This document shows, one piece after another, positions 17,960 through 30,903 of a stretch of DNA of 64,000 bases. Every line of letters starts with the position of its first letter. Position 1 is the first letter of the stretch. The notes below the pieces were generated by a model. It searched no databases, had not been told where the DNA came from, and worked only from the letters and a program-made list of their open reading frames with translations. The position numbers were made by a program, and so were the translations under genes. The stretch is from Paralichthys olivaceus (taxonomy: Eukaryota > Chordata > Actinopteri > Pleuronectiformes > Paralichthyidae), in assembly GCF_024713975.1 (NCBI RefSeq), contig NC_091097.1, forward strand, positions 2,323,361 to 2,387,360, given 5' to 3'.

Positions 17960-19385
17960 AATAGTTCGAGAGGAAGGAGAGAGACCCTGGGAGAGAGAGT
18001 GAGACAGTGAGAGAGAAAGACATGTATAAAAGCTGCATTTTGATCACATGATCCAGAGTGGTGACTGAGAGACTTGACCAATTTCAGAGACAGAGAGAAA
18101 CCATGTTATAAGGTCTAATCACCATCCATGGGATTTCATTTTAAATATTCAGCCTCCTTCAGGCTTCCTGGGAACATCCTGTAAACATCTGGGGATTTTA
18201 TTTTAAAAATTCAGCCTCCTTCAGGCTTGCTGGGAACATCCTGTAACTATTTGTGGATTTTATTTCGAAAATCCAGACTCCTTCAAGCATCCTGACAACA
18301 TCCCGCAACTATCTGGGGTTTTTATTTTGAAAGTCCAGACTTTTTTGGGCTTCTTAGGAACATCCCATGACCATCTGGGGATTTTATTTTGAAAAACTAG
18401 CATCTTTTAGGCTTCCTCGGAATATTCTGTGACTATTTGGACATTTTATTTTGAAGGTCCAGCATTTTTTAGACTTCCTAGGGACATCCTGTAACTATTT
18501 GGGGGTTTTATTTTGAAAATCCAGTGTCTTTTAGGCTTCCTCGGAATATTCTGTAACTATTTGGGCGTTTTATTTTGAAGGTACAGCATCTTTTAGACTT
18601 CCTGGGAATATTTTGTAACTATTTGGGGTTTTTATTTTGAAAATCCAGCATCTCACAGGCGTCCTGGGAACATTCTGTTACTATTTGGGGTTTTTATTTT
18701 GAAAGTCCAGCTTTTTTTAGGCGTCTTAGAAGCATTCCTTAACAATCTGGGGATTTTATTTTGAAATTCTAGCTTTTTTTACTCTTCCTAGGAACATCCT
18801 GTAACTATTTGGGAGTTTTATTTTGAAAATCTACTATTTTTCCAGCTCCCTGGGAACATCCTGTAACCATCTGGGGGTTTTATTTTGAAAAACCAGGCTC
18901 ATTACAGCTTTCCTGGTAGCATTCTATTGCTATGGGGGGGCTTATTTCAAAATAAAGGCTCTGTACAGACTTCCCGGTAACATTCTATTACAATGGGGGG
19001 GGCTATTTTCAAAATAAAGGCTCATTACATGTTTCCTGGTAATATCCAGTTACTATTGGGGGGATGGGGGGGCTTATTTATACACTCAAACATAGGCTCT
19101 GTACATGTTTCCTTGTAATATGGGGGGTGGGGGGGCTTATTTTCAAAATAAAGGCTTTGTACAGACTTCCTGATAACATTCTATTACAATGGGGGAGGGT
19201 TGTTTATTTTTATATTCAAAATAAAGGCTCATTACATGTTTGCTGGTAACATTCTATTATAATGGGGGGGGGGCTTATTTTCAAAATAAATGCCCATTAC
19301 ATGTTCCTGGTAACATCCAGTTACTATGGGGGGGTGGGGGGGCTTATTTTTACTTTTATTTATATGCTCCAAAAATTAGCAAAAA

Positions 19386-19468
19386 CCACCACCCTCACCC
19401 GGATTCGAACCCAGACTCACGTCACATGATCCGAGTGCCTTAACCACTGGGCCAAAGCGGATGGTGGC
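19386..19468 (-). repeat. tRNA-like Pol III promoter, representative intact copy
   Basis: Box A as in all units, with box B GGTTCGAATCCGGGTG matching the Pol III consensus GGTTCGANTCC in full. The other intact copies are in units 0, 1, 3, 5, 9, 10, 12, 13 and 14. Confidence 0.75.
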
Positions 19469-20494
19469 AAAAACTTTGAATCTAGTAAATTTATAGAGGA
19501 GACTTGACCTCTGACAGTCTATGGGGTTGCTATGGTTACTCACTGATTAGATGAGGAACACCTGCTGCGCGCACACTTTGGAGACAAAAACTGGTTTCAG
19601 ACCAACCCTCAAACAAAAGCTTCTATCTCAAAATCTATAAGTCGTATCTGAGAAATGAACACATTGTGAGAATCACAAGACTTTGGCCGACGTCCACATA
19701 TGTTTATATTTAATAAGAGTTAAGAAATGAAACCGTAAGAGCGATTTAGAAATTTAGTTTTCTCATCAGGAATCTTTTTTGGTGATCTCCATTGAAGTCA
19801 ATGAAAACGGTAGAGGGCGCTGCTCTAGCGCCACTCTTCAAACAAATGCTTGTAACTCAAAAACTATAGGTCCTATCTAAGAAATGAAAACATTGTGAGA
19901 ATCCCAAGACTTCCCCGAACGTACAGATATGTTTTGGCGGGAGAGAGTTCAGAAATGAGGCCGTGGGAGCGAGTTAGAAATTTTTCTTCGTATTTCTCCT
20001 TTTCGGACTTTTTTCCAAAAATTAACATGGGAGTCAATGGAGACGTGAGACCGGAAAAGATTTCTCGGTAAATTGACTCAGCCTAAACTACTGGACCGAG
20101 AGATGTCAGAGTGGCATGTGTGCGTAGGAAACAAACTCTACTTTCACCAGATGTAAAAATCATGTCTGTCGGACTCCGTTTGTGGCTAGGAGAAGTGTTT
20201 AAACAGAGAAAAAGTGGCTGAAAAACGCCCGTTTTGGCCGATTCTCTCTTTAGGGCGAGAGACCTTGAGTCCCATTCGTCGATTTCGGCCACGTTTTCGC
20301 GATTTTTGAGCGAATTATTGGACGAAATTCTTAGAAAAGTCATAGCACACGATTCGACGTATTTCCGCATGTATTTTTATAGGTCTCGAGTATGTGCGAT
20401 GAAATCTGTGGGAGGAGTAGCAGGACAAAAAAACGGCGGAAGAAGAACGAAGAATAATAAACCCGAAAGTTCGAGGAATAATAATATAAGTGCC

Positions 20495-20531
20495 AATGCA
20501 TTGCATGGGGCTTCGCCCCATGCAATGCATT
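20495..20531. repeat. Perfect 37-bp palindrome with TTC loop
   Basis: AATGCATTGCATGGGGC, loop TTC, then its exact reverse complement. Seventeen base pairs without mismatch. Confidence 0.95.
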
Positions 20532-20560
20532 GCCAGCTGGGGGCTCCGCCCCCAGCTGGC
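20532..20560. repeat. Perfect 29-bp palindrome with TCC loop
   Basis: GCCAGCTGGGGGC, loop TCC, then its exact reverse complement, starting on the base after the preceding palindrome. Thirteen base pairs, GC-rich. Confidence 0.95.
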
Positions 20561-20573
20561 AAGGCACCCATAA

Positions 20574-23177
20574 CTAGAAAATCTCTCCTGCCGAGACATT
20601 TTGAATGGGTGCCTTGTGCTCGTCGATGCCGGCGTTGCTTCGAACACAGAGACATTTCCTTTAAGACGAAGGACATAGAGACATATATTATCCAGGTTTA
20701 CATGACATTCGATTTCAGAGAGACATTACGTTTAAGAGAGAGAGAGAGACGGTGAGAGCTGCTTGATTTTGTAAACATACATGATCCAGGTCAGTGAGAG
20801 ACCAATTTCAGAGAGACAGAGAGAAACCATGATGTAAGGTCTTATCACCATCCATGGGATTTCATTTTAAAAATTCAGCCTCCTTCAGGCTTCCTGGGAA
20901 CATCCTGTAACTATTTGGGGGTTTTATTTTGAAAATCTAGCATCTTTTAGGCTTCCTCAGAATATTCTGTAACTATTTGGACAATTTATTTTGAAGGTCC
21001 AGCGTTTTTTAGACTTCCTAGGGACATCCTGTCACTATTTGGGGGTTTTATTTTGAAGGTACAGCATCTTTTAGACTTCCTGGGAATATTTTTTAACTAT
21101 TTGGGGTTTTTATTTTGAAAATCCAGCATCTCTCAGGCGTCCTGGGAACATTCTGTTACTATTTGGGGGGTTTATTTTGAAAATCCAGCATCTCTCAGGC
21201 GTCCTGGGAACATTCTGTTACTATTTGGGGGGTTTATTTTGAAAATCCACTCTTTTTCCGGCTCCCTGGGAACATTCTATAACTATTTGGGCATTTTATT
21301 TTGAAAATCCAGCTTTTTTTAGGCTTCTTAGAAACATTCCTTAACAATCTGGGGATTTTATTTTGAAATTCTAGCTTTGTTTTACTCTTCCAGGGAACAT
21401 CCTGTAACTATTTGGGAGTTTTATTTAGAAAATCCACTATTTTTCCAGCTCCCTGGGAACATCCTGTAACCATCTGGGGGTTTTATTTTGAAAAACCAGG
21501 CTCTGTACAGCTTTCCTGTTAGCATTCTATTACTATGGGGGGGCTTATTTCAAAATAAAGGCTATGTACAGACTTCCTGGTAACATTCTATTACAATGGG
21601 TGGGGCTATTTTCAAAATAAAGGCTCATTACAGGTTCCTGGTAATATCCAGTTACTATGGGGGGGGATGGGGGGGCTTATTTATACGCTTAAACATAGGC
21701 TCTGTACATGTTTCCTTGTAATATGGAGGGGTGGGGGGGCTTATTTTCAAAATAAAGGCTTTGTACAGTCTTCCTTGTGACATTCTATTACAATGGGGGA
21801 GGGTTATTTATTTTTATATTCAAAATAAAGGCTCTGTATAGACTTCCTAGTGACATTCTGTTATAATGGGGGGGGGGCTTATTTTCAAAATAAAGGCCCA
21901 TTACATGTTCCTGGTAATATCCAGTTACTATGGGGGGGTGGGGGGGCTTATTTGTACTTTTATTTAAATGTTAAAAAATTTTGCAAAAACCACCACCCTC
22001 ACCCGGATTCGAACCCAGACTTACGTCACATGATCCGAGTGCCTTAACCACTGGGCCAAAGCGGATGGTGGCAAAAACTTTGAATCTAGTAAATTTATAG
22101 TGGAGACTTGACCTCTGACAGTCTATGGGGTTGCTATGGTTACTCACTGATTAGATGAGGAACACCTGCTGCGCGCACACTTTGGAGACAAAAACTGGTT
22201 TCAGACCAACCCTCAAACAAAGGCTTCTAACTCAAAATCTATAAGGCGTATCTGAGAAATGAACACATTGTGAGAATCACAAGACTTTGGCCGACGTCCA
22301 CATATGTTTATATTTAATAAGTGTTAAGAAATGAGACCGTAAGAGCGATTTAGAAATGTAGTTTTCTCATCAGGAATCTTTTCTGGTGATCTCCATTGAA
22401 GTCAATGAAAACGGTAGAGGGCGCTGCTCTAGCGCCACTCTTCAAACAAATGCTTGTAACTCAAAAACTATAGGTCCTATCTAAGAAATGAAAACATTTT
22501 GAGAATCCCAAGACTTCCACGAACGTACAGATATGTTTTGGCGAGAAAGGGTTCAGAAATGAGGCCGTGGGAGCGAGTTAGAAATTTTTCTTCGTATTTC
22601 TCCTTTTCGGACTTTTTTCCAAAAATTAACATGGGAGTCAATGGAGAGGTGAGACCGGAAAAGATTTCTCGGTAAATTGACTCAGCCTAAACTACTGGAC
22701 CGAGAGATGTCAGAGTGGCATGTGTGCGTAGGAAACAAACTCTACTTTCACCAGATGTAAAAATCATGTCTGTCGGACTCCGTTTGTGGCTAGGAGAAGT
22801 GTTTAAAGACAAAAAAAGTGGCTGAAAAACGCCCGTTTTCAGCCATTTTTCCCCCACTCGCTCTAATTGGGCGAGAGACCTTGACTGCTCGCTCTAAATG
22901 GGCGAGAGACCTTGACTCCCATGCATTTGGTTTTCGGTATTTTTGCGATTTACGAATGAACCGTTTGACGAATGTCTTAGAAAAGTCATAGCACACCGAT
23001 CGAGAAAAATGCGCACGGTTTGATGTACTTTGTGTGAATGTGCGTCAAACTTTGTGGGAGGAGTAGCGGGACGAATATTTACGGAAGCGGAAGAATAATA
23101 AGCCCGAGCAATAATAATATAAGTGCCAATGCATTGCCAGCCGGGGGCGGAGCCCCCAGCTGGCAAGGCACCCATAA
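20574..23177 (+). repeat. Satellite unit 3 (2604 bp, hairpin at end)
   Basis: tRNA-like segment 21990-22072 with intact box B. Its 5' part has the short ATTATCCAGGTTTACATGA AG-block variant also seen in type C units. Ends with the 79-bp hairpin module (23099-23177). Confidence 0.88.
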
Positions 23178-23304
23178 CTAGAAAATCTCTCCTGCCGAGA
23201 CATTTTGAATGGGTGCCTTGTGCTCGTCGATGCCGGCGTTGCTTCGAAAACAGAGACATTTCCTTTAAGACGAAGGACAGAGACCCTGAGAGTTGACCAA
23301 TTTC

Positions 23305-23335
<31 letters not shown>

Positions 23336-25351
23336 AATAGTTCGAGAGGAAGGAGAGAGACCCTGGGAGAGAGAGTGAGACAGTGAGAGAGAAAGACATG
23401 TATAAAAGCTGCATTTTGATCACATGATCCAGAGTGGTGACTGAGAGACTTGACCAATTTCAGAGACAGAGAGAAACCATGTTATAAGGTCTAATCACCA
23501 TCCATGGGATTTCATTTTAAAAATTCAGCCTCCTTCAGGCTTCCTGGGAACATCCTGTAACTATTTGGGGGTTTTATTTTGAAAATCTAGCATCTTTTAG
23601 GCTTCCTCGAAATATTCTGTAACTATTTGGACATTTTATTTTGAAGGTCCAGCATTTTTTAGACTTCCTAGGGACATCCTGTAACTATTTGGGGGTTTTA
23701 TTTTGAAAATCCAGTGTCTTTTAGGCTTCCTCGGAATATTCTGTAACTATTTGGGGGTTTTATTTTGAAAATCTAGTGTCTTTAAGGCTTCCTGGAAACA
23801 TTCCTTAACTATTTGGGGGTTTTATTTTGAAAATCCAGCGTCTTTCAGGCTTCCTGGAAACATTCTGTAACTATTTGGGGGTTTTATTTTGAAAATCCAG
23901 CGTCTTTCTGGATTCCTGGGCACATTCTGTAACTATTTGGGAGTTTTATTTTGAAAGTCCACTCTTTTTCCGGCTCCCTGGGAACATCCTGTAACCATCT
24001 GGGTGTTTTATTTTGAAAAACCAGGCTCTGTACAGCTTTCCTGGTAGCATTCTATGACTATGGGGCGGCTTATTTCAAAATAAAGGCTATGTACAGACTT
24101 CCTGGTAACATTATATTACAATGGGGGGGGGCTGTTTTCAAAATAAAGGCCCATTACATGTTCCTGGTAATATCCAGTTACTATGGGGGGGTGGGGGGGC
24201 TTATTTTTACTTTTATTTATATGCTCCAAAATTTAGCAAAAACCACCACCCTCACCCAGATTCAAACCCAGACTTACGTCACATGATCCGAGTGCCTTAA
24301 CCACTGGGCCAAAGCGGATGGTGGCAAAAACTTTGAATCTAGTAAATTTATAGAGGAGACTTGACCTCTGACAGTCTATGGGGTTGCTATGGTTACTCAC
24401 TGATTAGATGAGGAACACCTGCTGCGCGCACACTTTGGAGACAAAAACTGGTTTCAGACCAACCCTCAAACAAAAGCTCCTAACTCAAAATCTATAAGTC
24501 GTATCTGAGAAATGAACACATTGTGAGAATCACAAGACTTTGGCCGACGTCCACATATGTTTATATTTCATAAGAGTTAAGAAATGAGACCGTAAGAGCG
24601 ATTTAGAAATTTAGTTTTCTCATCAGGAATCTTTTTTGGAGATCTCCATTGAAGTCAATGAAAACGGTAGAGGGCGCTGCTCTAGCGCCACTCTTCAAAC
24701 AAATGCTTGTAACTCAAAAACTATAGGTCCTATCTAAGAAATGAAAACATTGTGAGAATCCCAAGACTTCCCCGAACGTACAGATATGTTTTGGCGGGAG
24801 AGAGTTCAGAAATGAGGCCGTGGGAGCGAGTTAGAAATTTTTTTCTGTATTTCTCCTTTCTGACTTTTTTTCCCAAAATTAACATGGGAGTCAATGGAGA
24901 GGTGAGACCGGAAAAGATTTCTCGGTAAATTGACTCAGCCTAAACTACTGGACCGAGAGATGTCAGAGTGGCATGTGTGCGTAGGAAACAATCTCTACTT
25001 TCACCAGATGTAAAAATCATGTCTGTCGGACTCCGTTTGTGGCTAGGAGAAGTGTTTAAAGACCAAAAAAGTGGCTGAAAAACGCCCGTTTTCAGCCATT
25101 TTTCCCCCACTCGCTCTAATTGGGCGAGAGACCTTGACTGCTCGCTCTAAATGGGCGAGAGACCTTGACTCCCATGCATTTGGTTTTCGGTATTTTTGCG
25201 ATTTACGAACGAACCGTTTGACGAATGTCTTAGAAAAGTCATAGCACACCGATCGAGAAAAATGCGCACGGTTTGATGTACTTTGTGTGAATGTGCGTCA
25301 AACTTTGTGGGAGGAGTAGCGGGACGAAAATTTACGGAAGCGGAAGAATAA
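23178..25351 (+). repeat. Satellite unit 4 (type A, no hairpin, 2174 bp)
   Basis: First of the nearly identical set. tRNA-like segment 24243-24325 has box B GGTTTGAATC, a C-to-T change at the CpG. Same length and ending as units 8 and 11. Confidence 0.9.
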
Positions 25352-28300
25352 CTAGAAAATCTCTCCTGCCGAGACATTTTGAATGGGTGCCTTGTGCTCG
25401 TCGATGCCGGCGTTGCTTCGAACACAGAGACATTTCCTTTAAGACGAAGGAGAGAGACCCTGAGAGTTGACCAATTTCAGACAGAGAGAGAGAGAGAGAG
25501 TGTAACAGTTCGAGAGGAAGGAGAGAGACCCTGGGAGAGAGAGGGAGACAGTGAGAGAGAAAGACATGTATAAAAGCTGCATTTTGATCACATGATCCAG
25601 AGTGGTGACTGAGAGACTTTACCAATTTCAGAAACAGAGATAAACCATGTTATAAGGTCTAATCACCATCCATGGGATTTCATTTTAAAAATTCAGCCTC
25701 CTTCAGGCTTCCTGGGAACATCCTGTAACTATTGTTGGGTTTTATTTTAAAAATTCAGCCTCCTTCAGGCTTCCTGGGAACATCCTGTAACTATCTGGGG
25801 GTTTTATTTTGAAAATCAAGCAACCTTTAGGCTTCCTGGAAACATTCTGTACCTATTTGGGGGTTTTATTTCGAAAATCCAGACTTTTTTAGGCTTCTTA
25901 GGAACATCCCTTAATCATATGGGGATTTTATTTTGAAAATCCAGCATCTTTCAGGCTTCCTGGAAACATTCTGTAACTATTTGGGGGTTTTATTTTGAAA
26001 ATCCAGCGTCTTTCAGGCTTCCTCGGAACATTCTGTAACTATTTGGGAGTTTTATTTTGAAAGTCCAGTGTCTTTCAGGCTTCCTGGAAACATTCTGTAA
26101 CTATTTGGGGGTTTTATTTTGAAAACCCAGCGTCTTTCAGGCTTCCTGGGAACATTCTGTATCTATTTGGGAGTTTTATTTTGAAAGTCCACTCTTTTTC
26201 CGGCTCCCTGGGAACACCCTGTAACCATCTGGGGGTTTTATTTTGAAAGTCCAGCTTTTTTTAGGCATCTTAGAAACATTCCTTAACAATCTGGGGATTT
26301 TATTTTGAAATTCTATCTTTTTTTTACTCTTCCTAGGAACATCCTGTAACTATTTGGGAGTTTTATTTTGAAAATCCACTCTTTTTCCGTCTCCCTGGGA
26401 ACATCCTGTAACCATCTGGGGGTTTTATTTTGAAAAACCAGTGTCTTTCAGGCCTCCTGGAAACATTCTGTAACTATTTGGGGGTTTTATTTTGAAAATC
26501 CAGTGTCTTTCAGGCTTCCTGGGAACATTCTGTAACTATTTGGGAGTTTTATTTTGAAAGTCCACTCTTTTTCTGGCTCCCTCGGAACATCCTGTAACTA
26601 TTTGGGCATTTTATTTTGAAAGTCCAGCTTTTTTAGGCTTCTTAGAAACATTCCTTAACAATCTGGGGATTTTATTTTGAAATTCTAGCTTTTTTTACTC
26701 TTCCTAGGAACATCCTGTAACTATTTGGGAGTTTTATTTTGAAAATCTACTATTTTTCCAGCTCCCTGGGAACATCCTGTAACCATCTGGGGGTTTTATT
26801 TTGAAAAACCAGGCTCTGTACAGCTTTCCTGGTAGCATTCTATTACTATGGGGGGGCTTATTTCAAAATAAAGGCTCTGTACAGACTTCCTGGTAACATC
26901 CTATTACAATGGGGGGGGGCTTATTTTCAAAATAAAGGCTCATTACATGTTTCCTGGTAATATCCAGTTACTATGGGGGGGGGGGGGGGGCTTATTTATA
27001 CGCTTAAACATAGGCTCTGAACATGTTTCCTTGTAATATGGGGGGGTGGGGGGGCTTATTTTCAAAATAAAGGCTTTGTACAGTCTTCCTTGTGACATTC
27101 TATTACAATGGGGGAGGGTTGTTTATTTTTATATTCAAAATAAAGACTCTGTATAGACTTCCTAGTAACATTCTGTTATAATGGGGGGGGGCTTATTTTC
27201 AAAATAAAGGCCCCTTACATGTTCCTGGTAATATCCAGTTATTATGGGGGGGGTGGGGGGGCTTATTTTTACTTTTATTTATATGCTCCAAAAATTAGCA
27301 AAAACCACCAGCCACACCCAGATTCGAACCCAGACTTACGTCACATGATCCGAGTGCCTTAACCACTGGGCCAAAGCGGATGGTGGCAAAAACTTTGAAT
27401 CTAGTAAATTTATAGAGGAGACTTGACCTCTGACAGTCTATGGGGTTGCTATGGTTACTCACTGATTAGATGAGGAACACCTGCTGCGCGCACACTTTGG
27501 AGACAAAAACTGGTTTCAGACCAACCCTCAAACAAAAGCTTCTAATTCAAAATCTATAAGTCGTATCTGAGAAATGAACACATTGTGAGAATCACAAGAC
27601 GTTGGCCGACGTCCACATATGTTTATATTTCATAAGAGTTAAGAAATGAGACCGTAAGAGCGATTTAGAAATGTAGTTTTCTCATCAGGAATCTTTTTTG
27701 GTGATCTCCATTGAAGTCAATGAAAACGGTAGAGGGCGCTGCTCTAGCGCCACTCTTCAAACAAAAGCTTGTAACTCAAAAACTATAGGTCCTATCTGAG
27801 AAATGAAAACATTTTGAGAATCCCAAGACTTCCACGAACGTACAGATATGTTTTGGCGGGGGAGAGTTCAGAAATGAGGCCGTGGGAGCGAGTTAGAAAT
27901 TTTTTTCTGTATTTCTCCTTTCTGACTTTTTTTCCCAAAATTAACATGGGAGTCAATGGAGAGGTGAGACCGGAAAAGATTTCTCGGTAAATTGACTCAG
28001 CCTAAACTACTGGACCGAGAGATGTCAGAGTGGCATGTGTGCGTAGGAAACAAACTCTACTTTCACCAGATGTAAAAATCATGTCTGTCGGACTCCGTTT
28101 GTGGCTAGGAGAAGTGTTTAAAGACAAAAAAAGTGGCTGAAAAACGCCCGTTTTCAGCCATTTTTCCCCCACTCGCTCTAATTGGGCGAGAGACCTTGAC
28201 TGCTCGCTCTAAATGGGCGAGAGACCTTGACTCCCATGCATTTGGTTTTCGGTATTTTTGCGATTTACGAATGAACCGTTTGACGAATGTCTTAGAAAAG

Positions 28301-28492
28301 TCATAGCACACCGATCGAGAAAAATGCGCACGGTTTGATGTACTTTGTGTGAATGTGCGTCAAACTTTGTGGGAGGAGTAGCGGGACGAATATTTACGGA
28401 AGCGGAAGAATAATAAGCCCGAGCAATAATAATATAAGTGCCAATGCATTGCCAGCCGGGGGCGGAGCCCCCAGCTGGCAAGGCACCCATAA
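25352..28492 (+). repeat. Satellite unit 5 (type B, 3141 bp)
   Basis: Long minisatellite, G16 homopolymer at 26975-26990, tRNA-like segment 27305-27387 with intact box B. Matches unit 10 at an offset of 12,192 with few changes, for example T at 26574 where unit 10 has C. Ends with the 79-bp hairpin. Confidence 0.9.
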
Positions 28493-28619
28493 CTAGAAAA
28501 TCTCTCCTGCCGAGACATTTTGAATGGGTGCCTTGTGCTCGTCGATGCCGGCGTTGCTTCGAAAACAGAGACATTTCCTTTAAGACGAAGGACAGAGACC
28601 CTGAGAGTTGACCAATTTC

Positions 28620-28650
<31 letters not shown>

Positions 28651-29557
28651 AATAGTTCGAGAGGAAGGAGAGAGACCCTGGGAGAGAGAGTGAGACAGTG
28701 AGAGAGAAAGACATGTATAAAAGCTGCATTTTGATCACATGATCCAGAGTGGTGACTGAGAGACTTGACCAATTTCAGAGACAGAGAGAAACCATGTTAT
28801 AAGGTCTAATCACCATCCATGGGATTTCATTTTAAAAATTCAGCCTCCTTCAGGCTTCCTGGGAACATCCTGTAACTATTTGGGGGTTTTATTTTGAAAA
28901 TCTAGCATCTTTTAGGCTTCCTCGAAATATTCTGTAACTATTTGGACATTTTATTTTGAAGGTCCAGCATTTTTTAGACTTCCTAGGGACATCCTGTAAC
29001 TATTTGGGGGTTTTATTTTGAAAATCCAGTGTCTTTTAGGCTTCCTCGGAATATTCTGTAACTATTTGGGGGTTTTATTTTGAAAATCTAGTGTCTTTAA
29101 GGCTTCCTGGAAACATTCCTTAACTATTTGGGGGTTTTATTTTGAAAATCCAGCGTCTTTCAGGCTTCCTGGAAACATTCTGTAACTATTTGGGGGTTTT
29201 ATTTTGAAAATCCAGCGTCTTTCTGGATTCCTGGGCACATTCTGTAACTATTTGGGAGTTTTATTTTGAAAGTCCACTCTTTTTCCGGCTCCCTGGGAAC
29301 ATCCTGTAACCATCTGGGTGTTTTATTTTGAAAAACCAGGCTCTGTACAGCTTTCCTGGTAGCATTCTATGACTATGGGGCGGCTTATTTCAAAATAAAG
29401 GCTATGTACAGACTTCCTGGTAACATTATATTACAATGGGGGGGGGCTGTTTTCAAAATAAAGGCCCATTACATGTTCCTGGTAATATCCAGTTACTATG
29501 GGGGGGTGGGGGGGCTTATTTTTACTTTTATTTATATGCTCCAAAATTTAGCAAAAA

Positions 29558-29640
29558 CCACCACCCTCACCCAGATTCAAACCCAGACTTACGTCACATG
29601 ATCCGAGTGCCTTAACCACTGGGCCAAAGCGGATGGTGGC
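29558..29640 (-). repeat. tRNA-like Pol III promoter, representative type A copy
   Basis: The minus strand reads box A TGGCCCAGTGGTTAAGGCA, then after the expected gap GGTTTGAATC. The perfect box B GGTTCGAATC of types B and C is changed at its CpG. Box A resembles tRNA-Ser and tRNA-Leu D arms. D-stem GCC/GGC pairs; the acceptor and anticodon stems do not form well. A tRNA-derived SINE head captured in the satellite is the likeliest origin. Confidence 0.7.
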
Positions 29641-30666
29641 AAAAACTTTGAATCTAGTAAATTTATAGAGGAGACTTGACCTCTGACAGTCTATGGGGTT
29701 GCTATGGTTACTCACTGATTAGATGAGGAACACCTGCTGCGCGCACACTTTGGAGACAAAAACTGGTTTCAGACCAACCCTCAAACAAAAGCTTCTAATT
29801 CAAAATCTATAAGTCGTATCTGAGAAATGAACACATTGTGAGAATCACAAGACGTTGGCCGACGTCCACATATGTTTATATTTCATAAGAGTTAAGAAAT
29901 GAGACCGTAAGAGCGATTTAGAAATGTAGTTTTCTCATCAGGAATCTTTTTTGGTGATCTCCATTGAAGTCAATGAAAACGGTAGAGGGCGCTGCTCTAG
30001 CGCCACTCTTCAAACAAAAGCTTGTAACTCAAAAACTATAGGTCCTATCTGAGAAATGAAAACATTTTGAGAATCCCAAGACTTCCACGAACGTACAGAT
30101 ATGTTTTGGCGGGGGAGAGTTCAGAAATGAGGCCGTGGGAGCGAGTTAGAAATTTTTTTCTGTATTTCTCCTTTCTGACTTTTTTTCCCAAAATTAACAT
30201 GGGAGTCAATGGAGAGGTGAGACCGGAAAAGATTTCTCGGTAAATTGACTCAGCCTAAACTACTGGACCGAGAGATGTCAGAGTGGCATGTGTGCGTAGG
30301 AAACAAACTCTACTTTCACCAGATGTAAAAATCATGTCTGTCGGACTCCGTTTGTGGCTAGGAGAAGTGTTTAAAGACAAAAAAAGTGGCTGAAAAACGC
30401 CCGTTTTCAGCCATTTTTCCCCCACTCGCTCTAATTGGGCGAGAGACCTTGACTGCTCGCTCTAAATGGGCGAGAGACCTTGACTCCCATGCATTTGGTT
30501 TTCGGTATTTTTGCGATTTACGAATGAACCGTTTGACGAATGTCTTAGAAAAGTCATAGCACACCGATCGAGAAAAATGCGCACGGTTTGATGTACTTTG
30601 TGTGAATGTGCGTCAAACTTTGTGGGAGGAGTAGCGGGACGAATATTTACGGAAGCGGAAGAATAA

Positions 30667-30745
30667 TAAGCCCGAGCAATAATAATATAAGTGCCAATGC
30701 ATTGCCAGCCGGGGGCGGAGCCCCCAGCTGGCAAGGCACCCATAA
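30667..30745. mobile_element. 79-bp hairpin module
   Basis: Starts TAAGCCCGAGCAATAATAAT and ends GGCAAGGCACCCATAA. The core GCCAGCCGGGGGC, GGA, GCCCCCAGCTGGC folds on itself. Units lacking it read GAAGAATAACTAG straight through. Filled units read GAAGAATAA, module, CTAG, and the module itself ends in ATAA, so its ends carry a short duplication. Same module at 23099-23177, 28414-28492, 32920-32998 and 40606-40684. Confidence 0.75.
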
Positions 30746-30872
30746 CTAGAAAATCTCTCCTGCCGAGACATTTTGAATGGGTGCCTTGTGCTCGTCGATG
30801 CCGGCGTTGCTTCGAAAACAGAGACATTTCCTTTAAGACGAAGGACAGAGACCCTGAGAGTTGACCAATTTC

Positions 30873-30903
<31 letters not shown>

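Larger units (their letters stand above)
17803..20573 (+). repeat. Satellite unit 2 (divergent, 2771 bp)
   Basis: It has an extended ~60-bp minisatellite. tRNA-like segment 19386-19468, intact boxes. Ends with the largest hairpin module in the window, two perfect palindromes back to back (20495-20560). Confidence 0.88.
28493..30745 (+). repeat. Satellite unit 6 (type A with hairpin, 2253 bp)
   Basis: Followed by an apparently identical copy (unit 7) with no spacer. tRNA-like 29558-29640, box B mutated. Internal ~229-bp duplication starts near 29782 and 30010. Hairpin module 30667-30745. Confidence 0.92.

Noticed and set aside
19386..19468. Functional tRNA gene
   Set aside because: Boxes A and B are good but the acceptor and anticodon stems do not form and no clear anticodon loop exists.
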